Source of the DNA: Bacteroidaceae bacterium
GTDB taxonomy: Bacteria > Bacteroidota > Bacteroidia > Bacteroidales > Barnesiellaceae_A
Direction of reading: 5' to 3'
DNA: 64,000 nucleotides
Assembly (NCBI GenBank): GCA_017531985.1
Contig: JAFXJY010000001.1
Span: forward strand, 60,989-124,988
Shown: in pieces, positions 55,168 to 63,415 of the stretch
Position numbering within the stretch: position 1 is the stretch's first letter
Layout of the letters: the number at the start of each line of letters is the position of its first letter
The notes under the pieces: model-generated
What the model saw: the letters and a program-made list of their open reading frames with translations, nothing else
Told to the model about the DNA's origin: nothing
The model's database searches: none
Made by a program: the position numbers and the translations under genes

Positions 55168-56583
55168 ATGAGAAACTTTTACACTATCGCTTTACTTTCA
55201 GTGTTGATGACCTGCCACATTGCTATGGCACAAGATGTCAAGCCACATGTATTATTCAGCAAGGTAAAACACAACACACCAGCCCTTACAGAGGAAAATC
55301 CCGAGGCAAACTACACTATGCCCGAAGTACTTCGCAACTTAGGTGCAAAATCGACTGAAAACCAACCCGTCTGCAACCTGCTCACTCGTCACAAATCCAT
55401 CAACGAAGGAGCTTATGTGTGGGCACCTCTTGGCACACCTGTCAAGTTCTTCGATCAGTCGACCGGTAATCCCACTGCATGGTCATGGTATACCCCCGGT
55501 GGCATAACCGAACACCACGACACACAGAATGTTGAAGTTACTTATTGGAAAGCCGGTGTATATGACATGCCTACACTCGATGTGACATATGCCGATGGAA
55601 CCACAGCATCGTACACTCCCGAAATGTCAATGACATCGGCTGGTGGTTATGAAAAGGTAAAAACCGGTGGTACTGTCGAAATAACAACCGTAGACATGCG
55701 TCGCCACGACAGCTTCGGCGGATTGGATAATACTGCAACTTACTGCCTTGGTGCAATGACCTATGGCGACCCCAACGTCGATGGATATGTAGGTGGTACC
55801 AACAATCGCCAAGTAAAAGGATGGGGTAACTTCTTTATGATAGCACAAGATGATGCCTACCTTGATGGTGTAAACATCTACCTCAACCACAAGCCCACCC
55901 GTTATGCCGAAGGTGCTCAAATTGTGATGCAAGTGTGGTTGCCCAACATTACCGATGAATCGATATTCTTCACATACCTTCCTCTCGAAGCACAAGTTAT
56001 AGGCTTCGAAGAGTTCAAAGCCGATGGTGAAGATGGTGCTTGGTGCTTCACCTATGAAGGTGCTGTTGCCAACATCAAGTTCGACTCACCCATCGACCTC
56101 TACGGAAAGCCCTACTTCTTCATCTCAATTGAAGGCTTCTCGCAAGATCCCACAACCGAAGACTTCTGTCTGCTCACCGACATCAAGGGTGTAACACTCG
56201 ACGAGATGTCACAATACAACCTCTTGGCACACAACTCATTCGGTCGTTTCGATGGTGAATACGATTACCTACGTCCCATATCGAGCTACGGTGGTGGTAA
56301 TGCAAGTTTCTTGATTTGCCCCCTTATCCGTTCAGGTATCAGCGAATTGGACGCAATAGACAATGTTATGACACTCCCCTCGTTCGATGCAGGTTCACAC
56401 AATGGTAATATCGTTGTGGCCAGTGCCGAGGCTTGCCAAGTGGCTGTTTACGACGTAGCAGGTAAGTTGGTACTCAATACACAAGTTGCTGCCGGCGAAA
56501 CAGTTATCGAAGCACAATCGCTCCGTCAAGGTATATACATTGTGCGTGCAAGCAACGGAAATGCAGTGAAAATACTTAAATAA
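55168..56583 (+). CDS. T9SS-sorted PKD-domain secreted protein
   Basis: A 471-residue secreted protein. Signal peptide residues 1-21 (ending HIAMAQ). A PKD-like domain is visible at about 85-155 (PVKFFDQSTGNPTAWSWYTPGG, with EVTYWKAGVYDMPTLDV). A beta-rich region of about 220 residues follows (VDGYVGGTNNRQVKGWGNFF, GVNIYLNHKPTRYAEG). The last 75 residues are a T9SS type A sorting domain (VAVYDVAGKLVLNTQ, LRQGIYIVRASNG). Related Bacteroidales proteins are surface-exposed and of unknown role; binding of a polymer or protein is a guess. The next gene follows after 35 bases. Confidence 0.82.
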   Translation: MRNFYTIALLSVLMTCHIAMAQDVKPHVLFSKVKHNTPALTEENPEANYTMPEVLRNLGAKSTENQPVCNLLTRHKSINEGAYVWAPLGTPVKFFDQSTGNPTAWSWYTPGGITEHHDTQNVEVTYWKAGVYDMPTLDVTYADGTTASYTPEMSMTSAGGYEKVKTGGTVEITTVDMRRHDSFGGLDNTATYCLGAMTYGDPNVDGYVGGTNNRQVKGWGNFFMIAQDDAYLDGVNIYLNHKPTRYAEGAQIVMQVWLPNITDESIFFTYLPLEAQVIGFEEFKADGEDGAWCFTYEGAVANIKFDSPIDLYGKPYFFISIEGFSQDPTTEDFCLLTDIKGVTLDEMSQYNLLAHNSFGRFDGEYDYLRPISSYGGGNASFLICPLIRSGISELDAIDNVMTLPSFDAGSHNGNIVVASAEACQVAVYDVAGKLVLNTQVAAGETVIEAQSLRQGIYIVRASNGNAVKILK

Positions 56584-56618
56584 AATAAAAACCAATCATT
56601 AACTTAATGTTAGAACCA

Positions 56619-58736
56619 ATGAAAAAATTTATGACACTCTTGGCAGCCCTTCTGTGCGTGCCTATGTTCATGAGTGCAACAACTTACGAACACAATTGGA
56701 AATTTGTAACAGCAGGTGATGCCAGCACCTACGCTATCGACGAAGATGGCTCATTGTGGGGCTGGGGATGGAATGAAAGCGGACAATTGGGTATCAGCAC
56801 TTCGCCCAACGATCGTACCGCAACACCTCAACAAATCAGCAGCGAAAAATGGACTATGGTTGCTTCGGGTAAAGCCTATGCATTCTTCTTGAAAGAAGAT
56901 GGCACATTGTGGGCTGCCGGTGACAACTCAAAAGGCGTACAAGGTACCGGTGATGGCCAAGCTCACAAGGTACTCACTCAGATAGGTACTGACTCTGATT
57001 GGAAATATGTAAACACAACCCGTTTCTTCGGTTACAGTGCATTTGCCATCAAGACCGATGGTACATTGTGGGCATGGGGCGAAGGTGAAGTTTGTGCCCT
57101 CGGTTTGGGTAACTTCAACAACGTATCAACTCCCACACAAGTAGGTACCGACACCAACTGGAAAAAAGTAAGCGTAGGTGCAGCTCACGGTATGGGTCTT
57201 AAAGAAGACGGCTCATTGTGGATGTGGGGTTGGAACGAACGCGGACAGCTCGCCGAAATGACCGAAGGTACAGGTTCGCAATTCATCAAGAAACCTCAAC
57301 AATACGGTACTGATACCGACTGGGTTGACGTCTTTGCCGTTAACTACTGCTCATACGCCATCAAAGCCGACGGTACATTGTGGGCATGGGGTGACAACCA
57401 AGACAACCTTCTCTTCGGTTACGAAAGCACCGATACAACTTCTATCTACACTCCTCGCCAAGTAACAGCCATCAATGGTAAAGTGACACACATAAGCGGT
57501 TGCGAAAGCACTCGTATCGTTGCCATCGGTGACAACGGTGTTGCCACAAAAATATTTGCATGGGGTTCGAACAACGACGGTGCATTGGGCGATGGTAAAG
57601 GTAAAGCCGTAGACCTCGGTCTCGATCCCATTTCATATGAACCCGTAGCTGTTAAGCTCGAAAAAGGTTTGAAATTCACACATGTAGCATCAGGTCAATA
57701 CTACACCGCAGCACTCACCGACGAGGGTCGCATATACACTTGGGGTAAAAACCGTGGCGGTCAGTTGGGTAACTTCGTAGAACTCAATCAGATGACCTAC
57801 ACTACAACACCTATCATCGCAGCCGAGAAAGTAGAGGATGGCGAAGGTGTATTCACATTCGATGCCGAGAACATTCCTTCGGGACTCAACGCCGCTAAGA
57901 AACTTGTCCTCACAGGTGAATGGGGTACAGAGGACTTCCAGTCGCTCACAGCTGCCATAGGTAACAACAGCGGCTTCCCCCCTGCCGGTAATAAGACTAT
58001 CGAAGAGGTTGACATGAGCCAAGCCACTATCGCTCCCGAAACATGGTTGTATGTAAGCCAAGGAACAGCCATGTACGGTACATTCTCGGGCTGTCGTGCC
58101 TTAACAACAGTGAAGATGCCCGCAGCTGAGCAAGCTGCCAACTTCAAGAGCATCCGCTCGGCTTTCCAAAACTGCGAAAAATTGACTTCTATCGATTTGA
58201 CAGGTTGCGTAAATGTAACCAATATCACCGATGCATTCTATGGTTGTGCATCGTTGACATCAATCGACCTCTCTAAGTGCGAACTGATTGAGGCTTCTGA
58301 GAGTGCATTCGATAAGTGTGTGTCAATGGAAACTATCATTCTTCCCAAGACTATCACACTCGGTAAGTATTTCTTTGGTGAGAATACATCACTCAAAATA
58401 ATCGATTGGAGTCTCTTCGAAGGAACAGAAGCTCCCTCATACTCAGCAATTACATTTGCCGATATGTTCCAATATGTAAACGATTTGAGCGTAATCACTT
58501 TGAAAGTTCCCGCTGCTGCTTATGACCTTTTCAAGAACGACACCAACTGGTCGAAACTCAACATCCAATCGGTAGACGGTGTGAAGATGGTTACCAACGA
58601 CATCAATGAAGCTCGCGATGTATATAACTTCAAGGGTCAATACATCACAACATTGAAACCCGGTGTTGTAGCAGCCGATGTCCTCAACAACGGTCTTTAC
58701 ATCATTGGTGGAAAGAAAATGATTATAAAGAAGTAA
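56619..58736 (+). CDS. Secreted RCC1-repeat and BspA-like leucine-rich protein
   Basis: A 705-residue secreted protein. I start it at the ATG at 56619 (MKKFMTLLAALLCVPMFMSA); the ATG four codons upstream is less likely. Residues 30-390 hold about six to seven RCC1/beta-propeller repeats, each with DGSLWGWGWN- or DGTLWAWG-type cores. Residues about 405-625 contain leucine-rich, BspA-like repeats (LTSIDLTGCVNVTNITDAFYGC and similar). The C-terminus has a short sorting-like end (VYNFKGQYITTL, then VLNNGLYIIGGKKMIIKK). It follows the PKD protein on the same strand and is likely exported by the T9SS. The RCC1 plus leucine-rich pairing suggests a surface binding protein. Confidence 0.85.
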   Translation: MKKFMTLLAALLCVPMFMSATTYEHNWKFVTAGDASTYAIDEDGSLWGWGWNESGQLGISTSPNDRTATPQQISSEKWTMVASGKAYAFFLKEDGTLWAAGDNSKGVQGTGDGQAHKVLTQIGTDSDWKYVNTTRFFGYSAFAIKTDGTLWAWGEGEVCALGLGNFNNVSTPTQVGTDTNWKKVSVGAAHGMGLKEDGSLWMWGWNERGQLAEMTEGTGSQFIKKPQQYGTDTDWVDVFAVNYCSYAIKADGTLWAWGDNQDNLLFGYESTDTTSIYTPRQVTAINGKVTHISGCESTRIVAIGDNGVATKIFAWGSNNDGALGDGKGKAVDLGLDPISYEPVAVKLEKGLKFTHVASGQYYTAALTDEGRIYTWGKNRGGQLGNFVELNQMTYTTTPIIAAEKVEDGEGVFTFDAENIPSGLNAAKKLVLTGEWGTEDFQSLTAAIGNNSGFPPAGNKTIEEVDMSQATIAPETWLYVSQGTAMYGTFSGCRALTTVKMPAAEQAANFKSIRSAFQNCEKLTSIDLTGCVNVTNITDAFYGCASLTSIDLSKCELIEASESAFDKCVSMETIILPKTITLGKYFFGENTSLKIIDWSLFEGTEAPSYSAITFADMFQYVNDLSVITLKVPAAAYDLFKNDTNWSKLNIQSVDGVKMVTNDINEARDVYNFKGQYITTLKPGVVAADVLNNGLYIIGGKKMIIKK

Positions 58737-58765
58737 TATTTTTTTCATAAGTAAGACTATTACAA

Positions 58766-58797
58766 AGCGAGAGTGTACCGGGAGGTATGCTCTCGCT
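58766..58797 (+). terminator. Terminator after the RCC1 gene
   Basis: A 14-bp stem with one or two non-Watson-Crick pairs (58766-58779 with 58784-58797), followed by an AT-rich run. Confidence 0.75.
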
Positions 58798-58932
58798 ATT
58801 TATATTATAGACGTGAGAAAAGTTGTATAAAATAATCCTTCTACAATATCCCGAGTAATTACTCAATGTAGGTTTCAGATGATTACTATCAGAAAGAAGA
58901 GTACCATCAATGTTTTTTTAAGATTTTATTAC

Positions 58933-58940
58933 TAATTTTG
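58933..58940 (+). promoter_or_regulatory. -7 box of the 59031 gene
   Basis: TAATTTTG, 91 bases before the ATG; no clear -33. Confidence 0.45.
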
Positions 58941-59030
58941 CAAATATGAGAATAAGAAAATTGTCACATCGCTTATAAATGTTGGCAAACAATATTACTT
59001 CACTGATAAGAGTGCTAATTACGAAAAAAT

Positions 59031-60131
59031 ATGTTTAACAAATTCAACTTCTCGAAAAGACTTAATACCATTAAGTCCTTAATTAAGGTGACTGTGTGTG
59101 CTGTTATATTCCTCACAATGTTCATAAGTATATGTTCCTTTATCGCACCAGCAATAATGCACGTTTCGGTCACAAAGGCCTATCTGGTGGGCTTCGCGAT
59201 TGCCATTCTGACATTTATAGCAACTTTCTATGTCTATAAACCTCTCACATCTTTATTGTCCAAATCGCCGAAGGAATCGCAAAAGGATTATGAAGCAGAA
59301 ATAAGAAAATTACAAACTGAAAATTCTATTCTCTGTGACCAGATTAATACAATAGAGCAGGTTCAACAACTGACACAGAGTTACGCATTGGAAAGAAATC
59401 TGCAACTTATGAAGATCTCAAAATCAGGATATATTGTCAAAGAGGATAAGTTAAGTTCATTCACAAACAACGAGCATTTTCAAGAAAACTTTCCGCAAAG
59501 CAACTTGCTGCAAAGAATATTCCAAAATCCGAATGAGTGGCTGGTTTTTTACTGCAATAATAAAACTTACCAATATTCAATAGGCTTCAGACTTGACGAC
59601 ATACGATATGCAATTGATACCAACGCCCGAATCATCTATTTTAAGAACGTCAAGCTAAGCCGATTAGCCCATATCGAAGAAGACTATGGAGAGTATGATG
59701 CCACGCATAACGACACGAACCGTGTGTGGATAATGTCGAAAGACAATAACGGGGAATATACTATCATTAATAATGACCAACATCGCGAATTTAAGGATAA
59801 GTATGAGGAATATCAAGAGAACGCAACAGGTAACGCTATTCAAGATAGTATTGACAAATTGTGTGAATACTATACAGAGGGATTACATCGGATTTTACGT
59901 CAAAGATACAACAATAGAATTCGTTTCGTTGAAGAAGAAGAAATCATTAGAGGAGTTGAATGGAAAACACTTTCGGAGGGTCAACGCACCAATATTGACA
60001 TTGCCCTATTCATGAATGAGTTATATCTTACATTTGATACGATGATATTGGGTGCTGAAAATAATATAGATATAAGTAATAGCTCCATCACCGAAGGTTC
60101 CAAGACACCGACAAGACTCATTACCTCATAG
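59031..60131 (+). CDS. Membrane-anchored protein with coiled coil, function unknown
   Basis: A 366-residue protein of no family I recognise. Two membrane segments lie near the N-terminus (about residues 20-45 and 49-71), followed by a coiled coil (about 82-120, DYEAEIRKLQTENSILCDQI) and a soluble domain of about 240 residues (GYIVKEDKLSSFT; IGFRLDDIRYAIDTNARIIYFKNVKLS; acidic helices near the end). The hairpin topology places the soluble domain in the cytoplasm. The coding sequence is more AT-rich than most of the window. It is monocistronic and followed by an 850-base stretch without large genes. Confidence 0.65.
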   Translation: MFNKFNFSKRLNTIKSLIKVTVCAVIFLTMFISICSFIAPAIMHVSVTKAYLVGFAIAILTFIATFYVYKPLTSLLSKSPKESQKDYEAEIRKLQTENSILCDQINTIEQVQQLTQSYALERNLQLMKISKSGYIVKEDKLSSFTNNEHFQENFPQSNLLQRIFQNPNEWLVFYCNNKTYQYSIGFRLDDIRYAIDTNARIIYFKNVKLSRLAHIEEDYGEYDATHNDTNRVWIMSKDNNGEYTIINNDQHREFKDKYEEYQENATGNAIQDSIDKLCEYYTEGLHRILRQRYNNRIRFVEEEEIIRGVEWKTLSEGQRTNIDIALFMNELYLTFDTMILGAENNIDISNSSITEGSKTPTRLITS

Positions 60132-60202
60132 AGAAGAGGAGGTTACCGGCTGCTTATGAATTATGCCGAATGGATAGATAGATGTCTTCTTGATAAAACA
60201 AA

Positions 60203-60247
60203 GAGGCTGTGTCAAAACTCAAAATTTGGGTACAGTCTCAATTTTTT
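60203..60247 (+). terminator. Hairpin repeat A with T-run after the 59031 gene
   Basis: A 9-bp stem with G-U pairs (60203-60211 with 60231-60239) followed by six T residues at 60242-60247. The element recurs at 60308 in diverged form. Confidence 0.6.
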
Positions 60248-60307
60248 GGCATAATGAACAAAAGTAGTTACCCCATATAAAACACTCTAATACAGATAAT
60301 TATAACA

Positions 60308-60347
60308 AGACTGTATCAAAATGTAAATTTGGGCACAGTTTCTTATT
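60308..60347 (+). repeat. Hairpin repeat B, diverged copy of repeat A
   Basis: The 40 bases from 60308 align with those from 60203 with most positions kept, including the core CTGTRTCAAAA and AAATTTGGG. It also forms a short hairpin. The start points are 105 bases apart. Confidence 0.55.
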
Positions 60348-60349
60348 AT

Positions 60350-60451
60350 TTAATGGAACTTGTTAAATTCTACCGATTGACATTCTTTCTTGGAAAGAAA
60401 CATTCCTTCCATTTGCTTCTTGTTTTTCTTAGCATCTTTCAGTATTGACAT
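60350..60451 (-). pseudogene. Possible gene remnant
   Basis: A 33-residue minus-strand frame (start MSILKDAKKN, later QMEGMFLSKKECQS) is preceded in a different frame by codons that read as GFFDFDRKSKAGYVMN (to about 60500). The plausible amino-acid content in two adjacent frames suggests a frameshifted relic, perhaps of a mobile element gene, but no family is recognised. It could equally be chance. Confidence 0.2.
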
Positions 60452-60571
60452 TCATCACATAGCCAGCTTTGCTCTTTCGGTCAAAATCAAAAAATCCACT
60501 CTAAGAATGAATCATCAATCATAACAACACAATTGATTAGAAGCACACTATATAAAAAAAACTGCACTCTA

Positions 60572-60602
60572 TTGTTTTTTAATGGTTTTATTCCTACATT
60601 TG
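60572..60602 (+). promoter_or_regulatory. Promoter upstream of the structured RNA
   Basis: TTG at 60572-60574 and TACATTTG at 60595-60602 are 20 bases apart. No ORF of size follows; the structured RNA candidate does. Transcription would start near 60608. Hairpins at 60614-60630 and 60673-60689 lie between it and the main rod. Confidence 0.72.
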
Positions 60603-60705
60603 CAATACAGTAGGAGGAAAAATATTCCTCAATTCCATGAACCATTAAAAACAGTATTGCCTATGAAACAATAGCGTATAATTGATACGCACATTTTAGA
60701 CATAT

Positions 60706-60886
60706 AGAAAAAAGCGTTAGCTTTACGACTTTGCATATCGAAATCTGGAAAATTTCAATGAATGTGGCAAAAGAAGTGAAGATAATGCTCATGCTGTAAT
60801 AGCGTGGGCTTAACTTTAGTTTATTGCCACAGGGTAATCCAGAACCTCGATATGCGATAAAAAAAGTTTGTCCGCGCTCTTTTTTT
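60706..60886 (+). ncRNA. Structured RNA candidate, 6S-like rod
   Basis: About 181 bases that fold into one long interrupted rod. Outer stem: 60706-60715 with 60874-60886 (A-run and GCG pairing with CGC and T-run, one bulge). Next: 60733-60741 with 60847-60855 (9 pairs), 60744-60748 with 60839-60843, 60763-60770 with 60824-60831 (8 pairs), and a terminal hairpin 60787-60795 with 60801-60809. Large internal loops separate the stems. Length and rod shape with an open centre fit 6S RNA, which binds RNA polymerase in stationary phase. A Bacteroidales RNA motif of this kind is known; I cannot confirm a sequence match. It ends in a T-run and has a promoter upstream. Confidence 0.6.
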
Positions 60887-60982
60887 GTGCGTATATCTGT
60901 ACATTTCTACATCAAGGACAAGGGAGCAACCCGAAAAGCCTATTGAAGTGAGTAGGGACAAAAACTATATAATCAAACAAAT

Positions 60983-61318
60983 ATGAAAAAGATTTTATTT
61001 GCTCTAATTGCAGCCGTAACATTTGCAACATCTATTACAATCGCTTCTGATTGCGAAACATCTGTACAAAGTACAAATTACCCTCAGTGCGACAGCTATA
61101 AACCAACTCAGATTGAATGTTATTGGTATAACGAAGGTACCGGCCAGTTTAATAAAGAATATGGAGAGTTTTATCTTCATACGAACAAAAGCCCTTGGCA
61201 GGTTTACAAAAGTGGTTTAGGTGGGGGATGGTATGATGTTGTAAGTTCTGACAGATGTGAGTATAAATATATGTTTAAAGATTCATGTGGAAAAAGGTAT
61301 TTTAATTACAATTACTAA
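60983..61318 (+). CDS. Small secreted cysteine-containing protein, function unknown
   Basis: A 111-residue protein with a signal peptide (MKKILFALIAAVTFATSITIA, residues 1-21) and a mature part of 90 residues with five cysteines (SDCETS, YPQCDS, IECYWY, DRCEYK, DSCGKR), and many Tyr, Trp and Gly residues. Possible disulfides make a small folded exported protein likely. No family is recognised. It is alone, has no obvious promoter of the usual type, and is followed by a strong hairpin. The RNA candidate ends about 95 bases upstream, so read-through from it is possible. Confidence 0.65.
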   Translation: MKKILFALIAAVTFATSITIASDCETSVQSTNYPQCDSYKPTQIECYWYNEGTGQFNKEYGEFYLHTNKSPWQVYKSGLGGGWYDVVSSDRCEYKYMFKDSCGKRYFNYNY

Positions 61319-61339
61319 TCACATATTTATATAAAATAG

Positions 61340-61376
61340 TTGCGACGGTCATGTTATATAGACATAGCCGTCGCAA
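61340..61376. terminator. Terminator after the small secreted protein gene
   Basis: A stem of about 14 pairs with one internal mismatch (61340-61354 with 61362-61376) lies 22 bases after the stop. It is near a convergent gene and could act on both. Confidence 0.7.
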
Positions 61377-61485
61377 TTGCTTATTTCAGGTTTAGTTTTT
61401 TTAATCTGTTTCTTAAAAATGAGAGGATGCCTCCGGAAGAGACACCCCCTCTATCTCAATCAATAAAAAGAGTATGAGAAGCTAA

Positions 61486-62025
61486 TCAAAACTTATATGA
61501 CACACCGGCCATAATATAACTACCGGCAGTGTAACCCAATTCTCCATTCACAGCAAACTTGGGAGTAAAGTAATAACGAACACCAAGACTACCTGTAAAA
61601 TCGAAGAAGGCATGATTACCGGCAGTATATGAACCCCAATAGTTATCATTCCATGAATAGATAGCATATCCTACACCAAGACCCAACTGTGCATAGGTAT
61701 CTAACTTATCGATAAACTGATAGTGGAACGAACAGATTGCACCCAAAGAAAGTTCATCGAGAATATATCCCCATCCATACGAACGGAAACAGTTACCCAA
61801 AGCACCTCCAACACCAAGCGAAGCACGACCATCGAGCCATCCATCGGCTACGGCATATTCCAATGCCAAACGTTGAGAGAAACCCCAACCATATCCAATT
61901 GTAAGACTACCTACCAAATCACCTTTTTCAAAAACGGGTTCGGTTATCTCGGGAAGAGCTGCATATGCATTACCCATTACTAACGATGCTAATACTAATG
62001 ATAAAATTCCTAATAGTTTTTTCAT
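61486..62025 (-). CDS. Small outer-membrane beta-barrel protein
   Basis: A 179-residue protein with a signal peptide (MKKLLGILSLVLASLVMGNAYA) and an alternating hydrophobic, Gly- and aromatic-rich pattern that fits an eight-strand beta-barrel (LVGSLTIGYGWGFSQRLALEY, TYAQLGLGVGYAIYSW, SLGVRYYFTPKFAVNGELGYT split by loops). It ends in a strand with C-terminal Phe (AGVSYKF), as needed for barrel insertion. Role unknown. Same strand as the two lipoproteins upstream, with a gap of 57 bases. Confidence 0.85.
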   Translation of the reverse strand: MKKLLGILSLVLASLVMGNAYAALPEITEPVFEKGDLVGSLTIGYGWGFSQRLALEYAVADGWLDGRASLGVGGALGNCFRSYGWGYILDELSLGAICSFHYQFIDKLDTYAQLGLGVGYAIYSWNDNYWGSYTAGNHAFFDFTGSLGVRYYFTPKFAVNGELGYTAGSYIMAGVSYKF

Positions 62026-62082
62026 AACAATAAAATTTAGAGGTTAAAAATTAGCAAAATTTCTATATTTTAATTTCGTCTC

Positions 62083-62511
62083 CTAATAATACATACTGAT
62101 AGCTGCTTTCAAGTCCGACTTGGACATTCCGGCATACTGCTCGGTATAATCAATAGTTACCGTCTTACCCGACTTGGTTGCAGACTCACCCGCAGCCAAC
62201 AATTCTTGATAGAAGATGTCGGCCATTGTTGCATCACTGAATTCGTTTTCACAAATAGCTTTGATACACACATCACCATCAAAAGTGAAAATCAATTTGG
62301 ATGTATATTTATATATTATGAGGTCATACTCAATGAGATAGATGAGCTTGTTACCTTCCTCATACCACACACCATATTCATAATCGCCACCTATTACTTC
62401 TCCGGGAGTATCACCGTTGTTATTATCGGGTTCATCGGTTTTATCGCACGACACAAATACCAGTGCCATAGCAATTGTAAATAATACAGATAAAATTTTA
62501 AGTGTTTTCAT
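62083..62511 (-). CDS. Lipoprotein, function unknown
   Basis: A 142-residue lipoprotein. The signal ends in the lipobox LVFVSC (Cys 22), followed by an Asp/Asn-rich tether (DKTDEPDNNNGDTPG) that resembles the export signal of surface lipoproteins in Bacteroidota. The rest, about 95 residues, alternates strands and helices (VWYEEGNKLIYLIEYDLII; KLIFTFDGDVCIKAICENEF). No named family is seen. It lies between the beta-barrel gene and another lipoprotein gene on the same strand. Confidence 0.75.
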   Translation of the reverse strand: MKTLKILSVLFTIAMALVFVSCDKTDEPDNNNGDTPGEVIGGDYEYGVWYEEGNKLIYLIEYDLIIYKYTSKLIFTFDGDVCIKAICENEFSDATMADIFYQELLAAGESATKSGKTVTIDYTEQYAGMSKSDLKAAISMYY

Positions 62512-62565
62512 TGGTTCATATATTTAATGGTAAATATTCTATTTCTTAATGATATTCGTCTTAAA

Positions 62566-63360
62566 TTATCGGCTACCGGGCAACGAGTCAATATACTCTA
62601 TATCTTCCTGAGTCAGACCGGTACCATCTGTTACATGCCAAACAATATCTTGCAAACGACTTTTTATCTCACTATAACTATAATAGTCATCAATCGATGT
62701 CGGATCGTATTCCTCAATATTGATTTTCTTATTCTTTACTCGCTCGCACAAGTCAATAAGAGGAGCTGCATCGGTAACAACACCCAGTGTATAGGTATCA
62801 TATGAACCAGCCGCACCACGATAGTGATTACCACAATAGAACGACAAGGATACTTTTACGTCGGTATTGGCAGGTATTTCAACAACCGCTTTTTTCAATA
62901 AGACACCATTTTGGCAATATCCCTCAACATTCTCAAAGATAAGTCCTGCCGGAAACTCAACGGTCGATGTGCGATTATTAGTATTACGTAATGATAGTAA
63001 CAAATCGACATAACCATAACCACTGCCACGATAAACATACATTATATCGTTCTCAGTCTTCGCACGCATGGGTTTGCCTGTTTTTGGCGGGATTTCTTTC
63101 TTGCTCATGGATACCAATCTCGGAACTTCGGTATAATCCCATGCACTATCAAAATAGTTACTCCATTGAGCCGCACCTGTAATATCGGCTGTCAATTCGA
63201 CACCATCGGGCAACTCATACGGTTCACCGGTAAGTTCTCCCTCGGCATCACCCAATCCGGGTATCTCTCCGGGTTTATAATCTACACTGTCACTCTTCTC
63301 ACATGCTGTCCACAATATAATAAGAGACAACATTGTCATAATAGATAAAAACTTTTTCAT
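62566..63360 (-). CDS. Lipoprotein, function unknown
   Basis: A 264-residue lipoprotein with lipobox ILWTAC (Cys 20) followed by an acidic tether (EKSDSVDYKPGEIPG). The central part is beta-rich (LLLSLRNTNNRTSTVEFPAGLIFEN; KAVVEIPANTDVKVSLSFYC), with the mature region rich in Tyr and Asp; the C-terminal 60 residues are helical. No family is recognised. It is probably one transcript with the 62083 lipoprotein (54-base gap) and perhaps the beta-barrel gene, so the three may form an envelope-associated set. Confidence 0.72.
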   Translation of the reverse strand: MKKFLSIMTMLSLIILWTACEKSDSVDYKPGEIPGLGDAEGELTGEPYELPDGVELTADITGAAQWSNYFDSAWDYTEVPRLVSMSKKEIPPKTGKPMRAKTENDIMYVYRGSGYGYVDLLLSLRNTNNRTSTVEFPAGLIFENVEGYCQNGVLLKKAVVEIPANTDVKVSLSFYCGNHYRGAAGSYDTYTLGVVTDAAPLIDLCERVKNKKINIEEYDPTSIDDYYSYSEIKSRLQDIVWHVTDGTGLTQEDIEYIDSLPGSR

Positions 63361-63415
63361 AACTAATCACTCTTTTTGTTAAACATATATATTATATCGA
63401 TCAATAAACATCTTA

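Noticed and set aside
60608..60886. tmRNA or RNase P RNA
   Set aside because: The tmRNA tRNA-like ends and tag frame, and the conserved RNase P core words, are not visible.
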